A DNA stretch of 64,000 nt from Epilithonimonas sp042695135 (GTDB lineage Bacteria; Bacteroidota; Bacteroidia; Flavobacteriales; Weeksellaceae), in NCBI RefSeq assembly GCF_042695135.1, contig NZ_CP170547.1, forward strand, positions 496,001 to 560,000, read 5' to 3'. The notes beneath the pieces were generated by a model, which was given only the letters and a program-made list of their open reading frames with translations, did no database searches and was not told where the DNA came from. Position 1 is the stretch's first letter. Each line of letters opens with the position of its first letter. Made by a program: the position numbers and the translations under genes. Positions 18,844 through 25,324 of this stretch are shown here, piece by piece.

Positions 18844-19226
18844 TATTAATAGATTTTTTATACTACCAGTTTACTAATTTTTATAAGTATTTTGAGAAAG
18901 ACGGAACACATAAAGCGTCTGGAATTATATTGACCTGTAGTATGTTATGTTGGAATCTGACTTTTTTAATAATAATGTTAGATAACTGTTTTCAAACGAG
19001 TATAGGTCCAAAGAATAAGTTTTTGTTACTAATATATTTTTTACCAATAGTATTATTAATAGGCTTAAGGTATTGGAAATTTACTTCTTATGAAGAAATA
19101 AGAGAAAAAGTAAAGAGTTTCAGTAGTACGAAGAAAATAACAGCAGATATTTTGCTTATACTGTATGTGGTTATTTCTTTGCCTGTTTTTATATACTTTG
19201 CTGCATATTTAGGAAGTCACAAATAA
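18840..19226 (+). CDS. small membrane protein, candidate immunity protein for the Rhs tip
   Basis: The 128-residue product has three predicted membrane helices, at about residues 27-48 (IILTCSMLCWNLTFLIIML), 60-77 (FLLLIYFLPIVLLIGLRY) and 101-124 (ADILLILYVVISLPVFIYFA), with a Lys/Glu-rich loop between the second and third. Its ATG overlaps the Rhs stop codon by four bases (ATGA), the tight coupling expected of a toxin/immunity pair. Its base composition is AT-rich like the Rhs tip. I recognise no named family. A membrane immunity protein would fit a toxin that acts on membranes, as with pore-forming colicins; this is inference from position and topology. Confidence 0.75.
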   Translation: MILIDFLYYQFTNFYKYFEKDGTHKASGIILTCSMLCWNLTFLIIMLDNCFQTSIGPKNKFLLLIYFLPIVLLIGLRYWKFTSYEEIREKVKSFSSTKKITADILLILYVVISLPVFIYFAAYLGSHK

Positions 19227-19230
19227 CAAA

Positions 19231-19256
19231 AACCTCCCACCAATTGGTGGGAGGTT
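19231..19256. terminator. strong intrinsic terminator after the toxin/immunity operon
   Basis: AACCTCCCACC and GGTGGGAGGTT form a perfect 11-bp stem around a four-base loop, followed by TTATTTTA. It starts four bases after the small membrane gene. Read the other way it also closes off the minus-strand regulator fragment. Confidence 0.85.
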
Positions 19257-19367
19257 TTATTTTAAAATTGCTTGAAGTTTGTTTCTAGCGATAAAAGCAT
19301 CAATGAGCGTAAAGACATAATCTTTGTCTTTATCGGACATTTTATTTACTTCCTTTACTTTTTCCAT
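19257..19367 (-). pseudogene. C-terminal fragment of an XRE-type regulator
   Basis: A 36-codon open frame reads MEKVKEVNKMSDKDKDYVFT, then LIDAFIARNKLQAILK and a stop. This resembles the C-terminal tail of the Cro/C1-type HTH regulators of flavobacteria, which often end with a D-K/R-F-LIDAFI-x-LQAI-like segment. The DNA-binding part is absent, so this is probably a relic. It lies directly next to one copy of the 136-bp direct repeat. The stop codon falls inside the terminator region. Confidence 0.5.
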
Positions 19368-19370
19368 CAA

Positions 19371-19506
19371 TGGGTAATGTTACAAAGTTAGTGATGGAGA
19401 TTATTTTAAACATTAACCTATTGAAAATCAATTAAAATACTAATTGAAAAATATAAATAACAAGGGTAGATAAGTCTATCCTCGTTTATTTTTACAGAAA
19501 AACATA
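19371..19506 (+). repeat. 136-bp direct repeat, copy A
   Basis: It aligns along its length with 20329-20465 (same orientation, a few scattered substitutions). It contains an imperfect hairpin (19461-19484) and ends with TATTTTTA, a one-base variant of a -7 box. It borders the HTH-regulator unit on the left. Confidence 0.8.
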
Positions 19507-19538
19507 TCTGATAGTACAGATTGCAATTCGTGTTTTGT

Positions 19539-19904
19539 TTACAACTCCCTCATTGCCCGGACCTCTTCCAGGCTTTTTCCTTTGTAGAAATCTTTGGGAT
19601 CTATTAGTGGCACCTGCAGATCTTGCAGTTTGTTGAGCTGATGACCTTCGGCAGGCTGCAGGTCGCGCCTCACGAAAAAATCGTTGGGGGTACAGTCGAG
19701 GGAAATGCAGAGGGCCGTCAATTGCCGGAAGTTGGTCTGCACCGCCTCGCCATTCAGCATTTTCTGCGCGGACTTTCCGCTGATACCCGCCTTTGTGAGA
19801 AAAGCATACGGAAATGTGATCTGTCGGAGTGTCAGGATAGGAGCAAGGTGTAGCACAAGGCTGCTTTGGGAAGGCCGTAGGTTCCCGCGTTTCTTTCTTA
19901 ACAT
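19539..19904 (-). CDS. Cro/C1-type (HTH_26-like) transcriptional regulator
   Basis: The 121-residue product contains a helix-turn-helix in the middle: FLTKAGISGKSAQKMLNGEA, then NFRQLTALCISLDCTPNDFF at about residues 37-75. This is the compact HTH_26/YozG-like type common in Bacteroidota; the C-terminal tail (LIDPKDFYKGKSLEEVRAM) is also typical. The gene is visibly more GC-rich than its surroundings, which suggests transfer from another genome. Immediately upstream of its promoter region lie eight 21-bp direct repeats that could be its own operators, and the unit is flanked by two copies of a 136-bp repeat. A longer overlapping frame (19492-19938) on the same strand has no protein features and is rejected. 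Confidence 0.75.
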   Translation of the reverse strand: MLRKKRGNLRPSQSSLVLHLAPILTLRQITFPYAFLTKAGISGKSAQKMLNGEAVQTNFRQLTALCISLDCTPNDFFVRRDLQPAEGHQLNKLQDLQVPLIDPKDFYKGKSLEEVRAMREL

Positions 19905-19926
19905 ATCTATTCGTGTTTTTATTAAG

Positions 19927-19934
19927 GTAAATAT
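19927..19934 (-). promoter_or_regulatory. possible -7 box of the HTH regulator
   Basis: On the minus strand this reads TATATTTA, one base from TAnnTTTG, about 22 nt before the ATG at 19904. The 21-bp repeat array starts 21 nt further upstream. Confidence 0.3.
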
Positions 19935-19954
19935 ACATAGATTTCGGGATAGTG

Positions 19955-20135
19955 GTAATACAGACTACCGGAGTAGTATTACAGATTGCCCGACTGGTGT
20001 TACAGACTACCGTAGTAGTATTACAGCGTGCCGGAGTAGTGTTACAGATTACCGGAGTAGCATTACAGATTAGCCGACTAGTGTTACAGACTACCGGAGT
20101 GGTATTACAGATGAGTCGAGTGGTATTATAGATAG
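19955..20135. repeat. array of eight 21-bp direct repeats
   Basis: Eight head-to-tail 21-bp units fill 19955-20122, with a partial ninth to 20135. The common form is GTATTACAGACTACCGGAGTA; TTACAG and the final GAGTA/GACTA are best kept, and the inner bases vary. The period equals two helical turns of DNA, so equivalent bases face the same side. It lies just upstream of the HTH regulator. An operator array is the simplest reading; alternatives are a plain minisatellite or an iteron set. Confidence 0.85.
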
Positions 20136-20328
20136 TTTTTTAAGGTGTGAGGTTTACGGAGAGCTGGAAAGGCGATGTAGAATGTTTAATGGGGGCATCA
20201 ATTAACAGAACAACCTTGGCTCTCTATTCCCGTGTCGGCTCGTAATAAAATACGGCTGCTCCAGAATTCAGCCCCCGCTGGTGCGAGCGTCTCGCTCGTA
20301 TCTATAGAAATAACAAAGCCAACTCATT
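20136..20328. other. intergenic stretch between 21-bp array and repeat copy B
   Basis: No gene is seen. A perfect 6-bp hairpin with a three-base loop (CGAGCG TCT CGCTCG, 20284-20298) lies within a locally GC-rich block (20270-20299) that looks like a palindromic interspersed element rather than coding DNA. Confidence 0.5.
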
Positions 20329-20465
20329 TGGGCAATGCTCAAAACTTAGTGATGGTTATGATTTAAAATATTAACCTATTGAAAATCAGTTAAAATAATA
20401 ATTGAGAAATATAAATAACGAGGGTAGATAATTCTACCCTCGTTTATTTTTGCAGAAAAAACATA
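20329..20465 (+). repeat. 136-bp direct repeat, copy B
   Basis: Second copy of the repeat at 19371-19506. It includes a perfect 9-bp hairpin (CGAGGGTAG / CTACCCTCG, 20419-20442) followed by TTTATTTTT, which is terminator-like on the plus strand, and a perfect -7 box TATTTTTG at 20445-20452. It marks the boundary with the polysaccharide locus. Confidence 0.8.
20419..20451 (+). terminator. hairpin plus T-rich tail within repeat copy B
   Basis: A perfect 9-bp stem with a six-base ATAATT loop is followed by TTTATTTTT. The same stem in copy A keeps its fold with one mismatch and one G-T pair, so structure rather than exact sequence seems kept. Confidence 0.5.
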
Positions 20466-20510
20466 CCCCAAATGATTGAGGATAATAAGAAGTATGAAAT
20501 GCTGTCAACT

Positions 20511-21062
20511 CTAGACCTTATTATTAATATAACCCTCAGTTGCATTCATTTTCGGGGTGATGATGGCCGGATTTCCCAAGGCAATAGAATTATCTGGAAT
20601 ATCCGTGTTGACGTAGGCATTCGGAGCAATCAGAACATTATTACCAATTGTTATTTTCCCGACGATCACGGCATTTGGACCGATCCAGACTTCGTTACCG
20701 ATGATGGGAACGCCTTCGTTCTTTCCGCGGTTGGACTGCGCGATAGTCACACCCTGAGCAATATTGCAATTCTTCCCGATCTTAGCTTTCGGATTGATGA
20801 CAAGCTGACCCCAATGTCCTAAGTATAATCCTTCTCCGATCTCAGTTTCAGGATAGATCTGGAAGCCGTATTTGATCTGATAATGGCGAAGCACCAACTT
20901 GTAAAAGAGACCGATAAATGGCGTTTTATAGTGCTTTTGAGTTTTTCTTAAAACATAGATATAATGCAGATTCGGGCTGAAACATTTTTTCATGATCTGA
21001 ATATCCGACAGATATTTTCCGCTTTCTCTGTAAAAATCTTTTTGAATGATAGAATAACCCAT
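20511..21062 (-). CDS. serine acetyltransferase-like hexapeptide acyltransferase
   Basis: The 183-residue product has a left-handed beta-helix made of hexapeptide repeats from about residue 70 (IYPETEIGEGLYLGHWGQLV, IGKNCNIAQGVTIAQ, IGNEVWIGPNAVIVG, IGNNVLIAPNAYV, ending NSIALGNPAIITP). The GxGLYLGHWG segment and the N-terminal helical part resemble serine O-acetyltransferases. In a polysaccharide locus it more probably acetylates a sugar hydroxyl or amino group with acetyl-CoA. It is the last gene of the minus-strand group that begins at 25204, ten bases after the glycosyltransferase, and has no signal peptide. Confidence 0.85.
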   Translation of the reverse strand: MGYSIIQKDFYRESGKYLSDIQIMKKCFSPNLHYIYVLRKTQKHYKTPFIGLFYKLVLRHYQIKYGFQIYPETEIGEGLYLGHWGQLVINPKAKIGKNCNIAQGVTIAQSNRGKNEGVPIIGNEVWIGPNAVIVGKITIGNNVLIAPNAYVNTDIPDNSIALGNPAIITPKMNATEGYINNKV

Positions 21063-21071
21063 TGGATAAAA

Positions 21072-22217
21072 TTACAAATTATCAATGATTTCCATGATCG
21101 AATTCACAGAATTTTCGAGATTAAAAGGCATCTTATAGTTTTCTAAGTTTTTCTGATAGGTCAGAAAATGATCAGGATCAATTAATGCTTTTTTCATTCC
21201 TTCGTAGATGCCGTTTTCCGAGTTTTCTGTGACCAAGCCGAGTTTTCCGTGTTCCAGCATTTCATTTACGCCGGAAACATCGGTTGCTATGATGTTCTTT
21301 TTTAATGTAATCGCCTCAAACAAAACCGTCGGGAAACCTTCATATCTCGAACTCAGAATGTAAAAATCCGCCGCTTTGAAATAAGGATAAGGATTATCCG
21401 TAAAACCAAGCATCGTTGCTGTCTCATCTACACCCAATTCGGATTTTAATTTCTTCACACTTTCAAAATCATAACCATCGCCAACGATCAGAACTTTGTG
21501 TTTGAAGCCTTCATCCAAAAGTCTTTTATGAACTTTTAATAACCTGTCAAATCCTTTCTGAGGAAAAACAGTTCCCACAGAAATGAAAGTTGGGACTTCT
21601 TTATCGAACGTATAATTTACGATTGATTTTTCAGATTTTGTAAGAATTTCTTCAGTATCAAGCGGATTATAAATCCTGACAATTTTATGTTTTTCAATGT
21701 CAGTTTTTGCCAGATCCAAAAATGTATCCTGAATCTTTTCTGAGATCACCATCACTTTGTCATAATGGAAAAACCGTCTGATCTTTTCCGGTGTATAGCC
21801 GCTGACCTGCATTAGATCATTATGGATCCACATTAGTTTTTTGGAAGATTTTAGTGGACTATTCAGAACTTCATCCATAAAACCGTGTATGGCAGCGAAC
21901 TCAATATCATAAACTTTATTTTTGAGTTTTCTTTTGTAGAGGATTTTTGGATATTTCTTCAAAAGCCTTTGATAGACAACACGGTATATTTTCTTAGGAA
22001 TATCTTTTGGGCGGTTTGTGGTGATCATCTCGCCCCGGTTGAGATACATTACATTCACCCAATCCGGAACATCGGTGAGATATTTCCCCGAATATAGATT
22101 CAGTAACAGATCGATCTCATACTTGTCTTTCGGAAGGTTTTTGAGAAAAGTTACCAGCACTTTTTCTGCGCCGCCATGACGTAGAGAGCCAATTCTGATA
22201 AGGATTTTCTTTTTCAA
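21072..22217 (-). CDS. GT4-family glycosyltransferase
   Basis: A GT-B-fold retaining glycosyltransferase of 381 residues. The N-terminal domain has the usual RIGSLRHGGAEKVLVTFLKN loop; the C-terminal domain has ISVGTVFPQKGFDRLLKVHK, VLIVGDGYDFESVKKLK and the donor-site E-x7-E (YEGFPTVLFEA). It is cytoplasmic and should add one sugar to the growing polymer. It is related to the glycosyltransferase at 27159-28301 and to the relic at 29158-29319. Its start overlaps the end of the upstream acyltransferase by four bases. Donor and acceptor cannot be told from sequence. Confidence 0.92.
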   Translation of the reverse strand: MKKKILIRIGSLRHGGAEKVLVTFLKNLPKDKYEIDLLLNLYSGKYLTDVPDWVNVMYLNRGEMITTNRPKDIPKKIYRVVYQRLLKKYPKILYKRKLKNKVYDIEFAAIHGFMDEVLNSPLKSSKKLMWIHNDLMQVSGYTPEKIRRFFHYDKVMVISEKIQDTFLDLAKTDIEKHKIVRIYNPLDTEEILTKSEKSIVNYTFDKEVPTFISVGTVFPQKGFDRLLKVHKRLLDEGFKHKVLIVGDGYDFESVKKLKSELGVDETATMLGFTDNPYPYFKAADFYILSSRYEGFPTVLFEAITLKKNIIATDVSGVNEMLEHGKLGLVTENSENGIYEGMKKALIDPDHFLTYQKNLENYKMPFNLENSVNSIMEIIDNL

Positions 22218-23218
22218 CGGGTAAGTAGTTTATTAAATTTTTCTTCAATCAATTTATATGAAAGATAGCTAATTCCAAAGATAACTGATAACATTAAAAG
22301 ATAAAATAAAAATGTCAGAATACCATTATCGATAAACCCGGGATTGATATTAAAATAACTCATCAAAATATGTGGAACAAAAGGATGAATCAGATAAAGA
22401 GAAAAGGAAATATTTCCCAGAAAGAATAATGGTTTGAAAACTTTTTCTTGTGTTGTAAAATCCGAAGTTATAATGATGAAACAATTGATGCCAATAAACA
22501 AAAGAAGGAAAATGTGCTGTGCGAAATATATAATTTCCAGATGCAGCAAAATCAATAATAAATAAGATAAGTACTTGATCTTGCCAAATATAACCGGAAT
22601 TTTAATTTTCTGAACGAGTAATGCAGAAACGATTCCTACAAAAAAGAAACTGATAACGCCATTAGATAAAAATTTTGGGATAACACCTGAGAATGTGAAC
22701 TGCTGTAAAATAAACTGGAGAATAAAAACGCAGATAAGTGCATGAATTCTGTATTGCTTAAAAAGAAACGTCAATGCAAAAATGACATAAAAAAGCATCT
22801 CGTAGTTGAGTGTCCACCCGAGATATAAAATCGGATAACCCTTGTATGGAATAAAAAAAAGACATTTTATAAGTTTGATTGTATTAACATAATTGAATAT
22901 AAAACCAGGAACAAAAAGGAATATCCAGAGGAATGTAAGCAGCGTATAAAGTGGTACGATCCTGACAATTCTTTTTTTCATAAAATAAAAGAAATTCTTT
23001 TTTACCAGCTGCGGATCATAATTTCTTGTCGTGTAAATCATTATAAATCCACTGATCACAAAAAATATCTCTACACCATATTCTCCGCTGGGAAATAATT
23101 GAGAACCAAGATTCTCTGTAAGAGAGTTATTAAGCCAGTTTTGTGTATGGAATCCGCACACCATTAGAGCTGCAATACCTCTTAAATATTGAATATTTGA
23201 CAGTTTTTTCCCATCCAT
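22214..23218 (-). CDS. acyltransferase-3 family membrane protein
   Basis: The 334-residue product starts MDGKKLSNIQYLRGIAALMV at 23218; an upstream ATG at 23272 would overlap the SDR gene and is not chosen. The family marks are visible: IQYLRGIAALMVCGFH with the putative catalytic His, YGVEIFFVISGFIMIYTT, and KKRIVRIVPLY, with about ten hydrophobic segments. Such proteins O-acylate sugars at the inner membrane. It follows the KAS III / ACP / SDR genes on the same transcript, so it may transfer the acyl group they make. That substrate link is inference. Confidence 0.88.
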   Translation of the reverse strand: MDGKKLSNIQYLRGIAALMVCGFHTQNWLNNSLTENLGSQLFPSGEYGVEIFFVISGFIMIYTTRNYDPQLVKKNFFYFMKKRIVRIVPLYTLLTFLWIFLFVPGFIFNYVNTIKLIKCLFFIPYKGYPILYLGWTLNYEMLFYVIFALTFLFKQYRIHALICVFILQFILQQFTFSGVIPKFLSNGVISFFFVGIVSALLVQKIKIPVIFGKIKYLSYLLLILLHLEIIYFAQHIFLLLFIGINCFIIITSDFTTQEKVFKPLFFLGNISFSLYLIHPFVPHILMSYFNINPGFIDNGILTFLFYLLMLSVIFGISYLSYKLIEEKFNKLLTR

Positions 23219-23243
23219 ATATTGTGTTTTTAGTAATAGTTTT

Positions 23244-24005
23244 TTAATGTGCGGAGTAGCCGCCATCAACAATCATATTGGTGCCGGTAATCCATCGGGA
23301 TGCTTCGGACAAAAGAAAAACAGCAGATGCCGCAACGTCTTCCGGATTACCAATTCCCAAAGGATGCTTGTCCAGAATAGTTTTTGTGGATTCTTCGCCA
23401 ATCTCCTCAAACATTTTTTCGCTAAGCGGTGTGCTTACCATTGCCGGGCTGATACAGTTGACGCGTGTATTCTGTTTTGCCAGTTCCAGAGCCAGAGATT
23501 TGGTTCCGGAGATCAAAGCGCCTTTTGTTGCACTGTAAGCCAGATTTGCCGGTTCGCCGACAACGCCTGCAATAGACGAAATAAAAATAAAGCTTTGATT
23601 TTCTGCTTTTAATTTTTTCTGCGAGATCGCTTTTGCGAGATAAAATCCGGCGAAAACATTGACAGAAAAGCTTTCGGTCAATATTTTTTCACTGATGTTT
23701 CTGAGTGGCAAAGTATATTTGAGTCCTGCAGAATGGACAAAACCAGAAATACGTATTCCGTTTTCTATCAGATTTTTGGCAAAGCGACTTATTTCTTCTT
23801 CCGAAGTAATGTCAAATTCAAATGACAGATGTGTTCCGTTTCCTTCCAGATTCTCAGAAACTGTTTCTAATTTTGAAAGATCTCTGCCAATTAAAATAAC
23901 CTGTGCACCTGCTTTTGCACAGAGTTCCGCACAGGCTTTTCCTATACCGGAAGATGCTCCGGAAATGACAATGGTTTTACCTTCCAGTGAAAACAGATCA
24001 GACAT
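23244..24005 (-). CDS. short-chain dehydrogenase/reductase, FabG-like
   Basis: The 253-residue product has the nucleotide-binding motif SGASSGIGKACAELCAKAG at about residues 15-33, the catalytic SSIAGVV serine and YSATKGAL tyrosine/lysine, and the C-terminal GTNMIVDGGYS typical of FabG-like reductases. Placed directly after an acyl carrier protein and a KAS III gene (one-base overlap with ACP), it most likely reduces a 3-ketoacyl-ACP to 3-hydroxyacyl-ACP. It could instead act on a sugar nucleotide, but the FabG-like C-terminus and the neighbours favour the acyl role. Confidence 0.88.
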   Translation of the reverse strand: MSDLFSLEGKTIVISGASSGIGKACAELCAKAGAQVILIGRDLSKLETVSENLEGNGTHLSFEFDITSEEEISRFAKNLIENGIRISGFVHSAGLKYTLPLRNISEKILTESFSVNVFAGFYLAKAISQKKLKAENQSFIFISSIAGVVGEPANLAYSATKGALISGTKSLALELAKQNTRVNCISPAMVSTPLSEKMFEEIGEESTKTILDKHPLGIGNPEDVAASAVFLLSEASRWITGTNMIVDGGYSAH

Positions 24006-24238
24006 TAGTCTTCAAAGTTTTCTGCACCAATCAGCCCTTTTAATTCCTGAAGCGTATTAATATCCTTAAATTGTTTGGTGTCTAATTTTTTTCCAAAATT
24101 TTCATCAATAAAGACAATTAGAGAGAGAACAGACATCGAGTCATAATTTTCCAATTCCTTGAATTTTGTATCCAGAGAGAGTGTGTTATCTTCTTCCAGC
24201 TCGTCCTGTAATTTTTCTAAAAAATCCTGTGTTTTCAT
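24005..24238 (-). CDS. dedicated acyl carrier protein
   Basis: The 77-residue acidic product has the phosphopantetheine site DSM with Ser34 (LENYDSMSVLSLIVFIDENF) and the expected four-helix length. It is not part of a housekeeping fab cluster, so it is a specialised carrier for the acyl group processed by the neighbouring KAS III and SDR. It lies 12 bases after the KAS III gene and overlaps the SDR start by one base. Confidence 0.9.
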   Translation of the reverse strand: MKTQDFLEKLQDELEEDNTLSLDTKFKELENYDSMSVLSLIVFIDENFGKKLDTKQFKDINTLQELKGLIGAENFED

Positions 24239-24250
24239 ATATTTGTTATT

Positions 24251-25204
24251 TTAAAATTCTAAAATTCCTGCAGCCCAAGAATAGCCCACTCCGAAGCCTG
24301 CGACCAAAACTTTGCTTCCCTGTTTTATTTTGCCTTTGTCTGTTGCAGATTTTATGGCAATGGGAATTGTCGCAGATACTGTGTTGCCTACGTGGATCAT
24401 ATCAATAAAGAATTTTTCCTCAGGAATACCGCATTTCTTTCTCAAATAATTGAGCATATAAGTATTTGCCTGGTGAAAAATAACCAAATCAATATCGTCT
24501 AAAGTTAAATTATTTTTTGATAATGTATCATTGATTAGTCCGGGAATATTTTCTATCGTAAAGGTAAAAATTTCCGGGCCGTTCATGAATAATCTGGCAT
24601 CTTCCGAACTTCCGTGGCGTGCACCTCCGTTTTTCACGATAAGGTTTTGGAAACCACCGCCATCTGTGCCTACAGAAAACTGATAATCAGCTTTGGAATC
24701 ATCTTTTTCTACAATCGTAACAGCTGCGCCGTCGCCAAAAATAGTTCTGTTGGATTTGTCTTCCTTGTCTAAAAATTTGGTGTAAGTTTCGGATGTTACA
24801 AGTAATATATTCTTTGCTAAGCCGATGGAAATCAACCCTTTTGCTAATGCTAATCCATAAACGAAACCAGAACAGCCAAGATTGAAATCCAAAGCACCTG
24901 TTGTTTTAGGAAGTCCTAATTTGTCCTGTAAGATGCAGGCTGTTGTTGGTAAAAAATAGTCCGGACTCTGGGTACAAAAAAGTATAAAATCGATTTTGTT
25001 TTTATCATAAGTTTTGAAAAGCTTTTCACAAGCCCCCAATGCGAGATCCAGAGGCGTCTCGTCTTCACTTGCTACATGTCGGGATTCTACACCTATTTTT
25101 GCAAGGATCTTTTCTGCATTCCACTCCGGGAATTCTTTCGCAATATCTTCGTTAGTTAATATATTTTCTGGCAGATAGTAATCTATTGCAGCAATATTGA
25201 TCAT
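24251..25204 (-). CDS. 3-oxoacyl-ACP synthase III (KAS III, FabH-like)
   Basis: The 317-residue condensing enzyme has the full Cys-His-Asn triad of KAS III: Cys111 (NLGCSGFVYGLALAKG), His244 (IFHQANTYML) and Asn274 (HVGNTVSATI). KAS III joins a CoA-bound starter acyl unit to malonyl-ACP. As first gene of the group with an own ACP, a reductase, an acyltransferase, a glycosyltransferase and an acetyltransferase, it probably starts a short ketoacyl or hydroxyacyl chain for decorating the polysaccharide. It may use a different starter from the housekeeping FabH. A -7 box lies close upstream. Confidence 0.93.
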   Translation of the reverse strand: MINIAAIDYYLPENILTNEDIAKEFPEWNAEKILAKIGVESRHVASEDETPLDLALGACEKLFKTYDKNKIDFILFCTQSPDYFLPTTACILQDKLGLPKTTGALDFNLGCSGFVYGLALAKGLISIGLAKNILLVTSETYTKFLDKEDKSNRTIFGDGAAVTIVEKDDSKADYQFSVGTDGGGFQNLIVKNGGARHGSSEDARLFMNGPEIFTFTIENIPGLINDTLSKNNLTLDDIDLVIFHQANTYMLNYLRKKCGIPEEKFFIDMIHVGNTVSATIPIAIKSATDKGKIKQGSKVLVAGFGVGYSWAAGILEF

Positions 25205-25226
25205 AGATTTTGATATAAAATTTTTG

Positions 25227-25234
25227 CAAAGATA
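25227..25234 (-). promoter_or_regulatory. -7 box of the acyl-chain/glycosyltransferase operon
   Basis: On the minus strand this reads TATCTTTG, a perfect TAnnTTTG box, 22 nt before the ATG at 25204. No clear -33 TTG at the usual distance. It should drive the six genes from 25204 down to 20511. Confidence 0.6.
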
Positions 25235-25324
25235 CAGATCTCAACTAAGATAACAGATATTATGATATGCATATAATCGTCTAAAACAGTGTTAAAAAAT
25301 ATTAATATCTCATAAATAATGATA

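Noticed and set aside
19492..19938. 148-codon minus-strand frame overlapping the HTH gene
   Set aside because: It has no recognisable features; the other frame contains a proper HTH motif.
19684..20073. 129-codon plus-strand frame across the regulator and repeat array (repeating YRSSITD)
   Set aside because: 21 bases is a multiple of three, so the array reads as a heptad in any frame; the first half is antisense to the HTH gene, and no start signal or promoter supports it.
19955..20135. CRISPR array
   Set aside because: The units are contiguous 21-bp repeats without spacers, vary internally, and no cas genes are present.
20472..20822. 116-codon plus-strand gene
   Set aside because: Apart from a short N-terminal part it is antisense to the acetyltransferase, whose hexapeptide repeats are clear.
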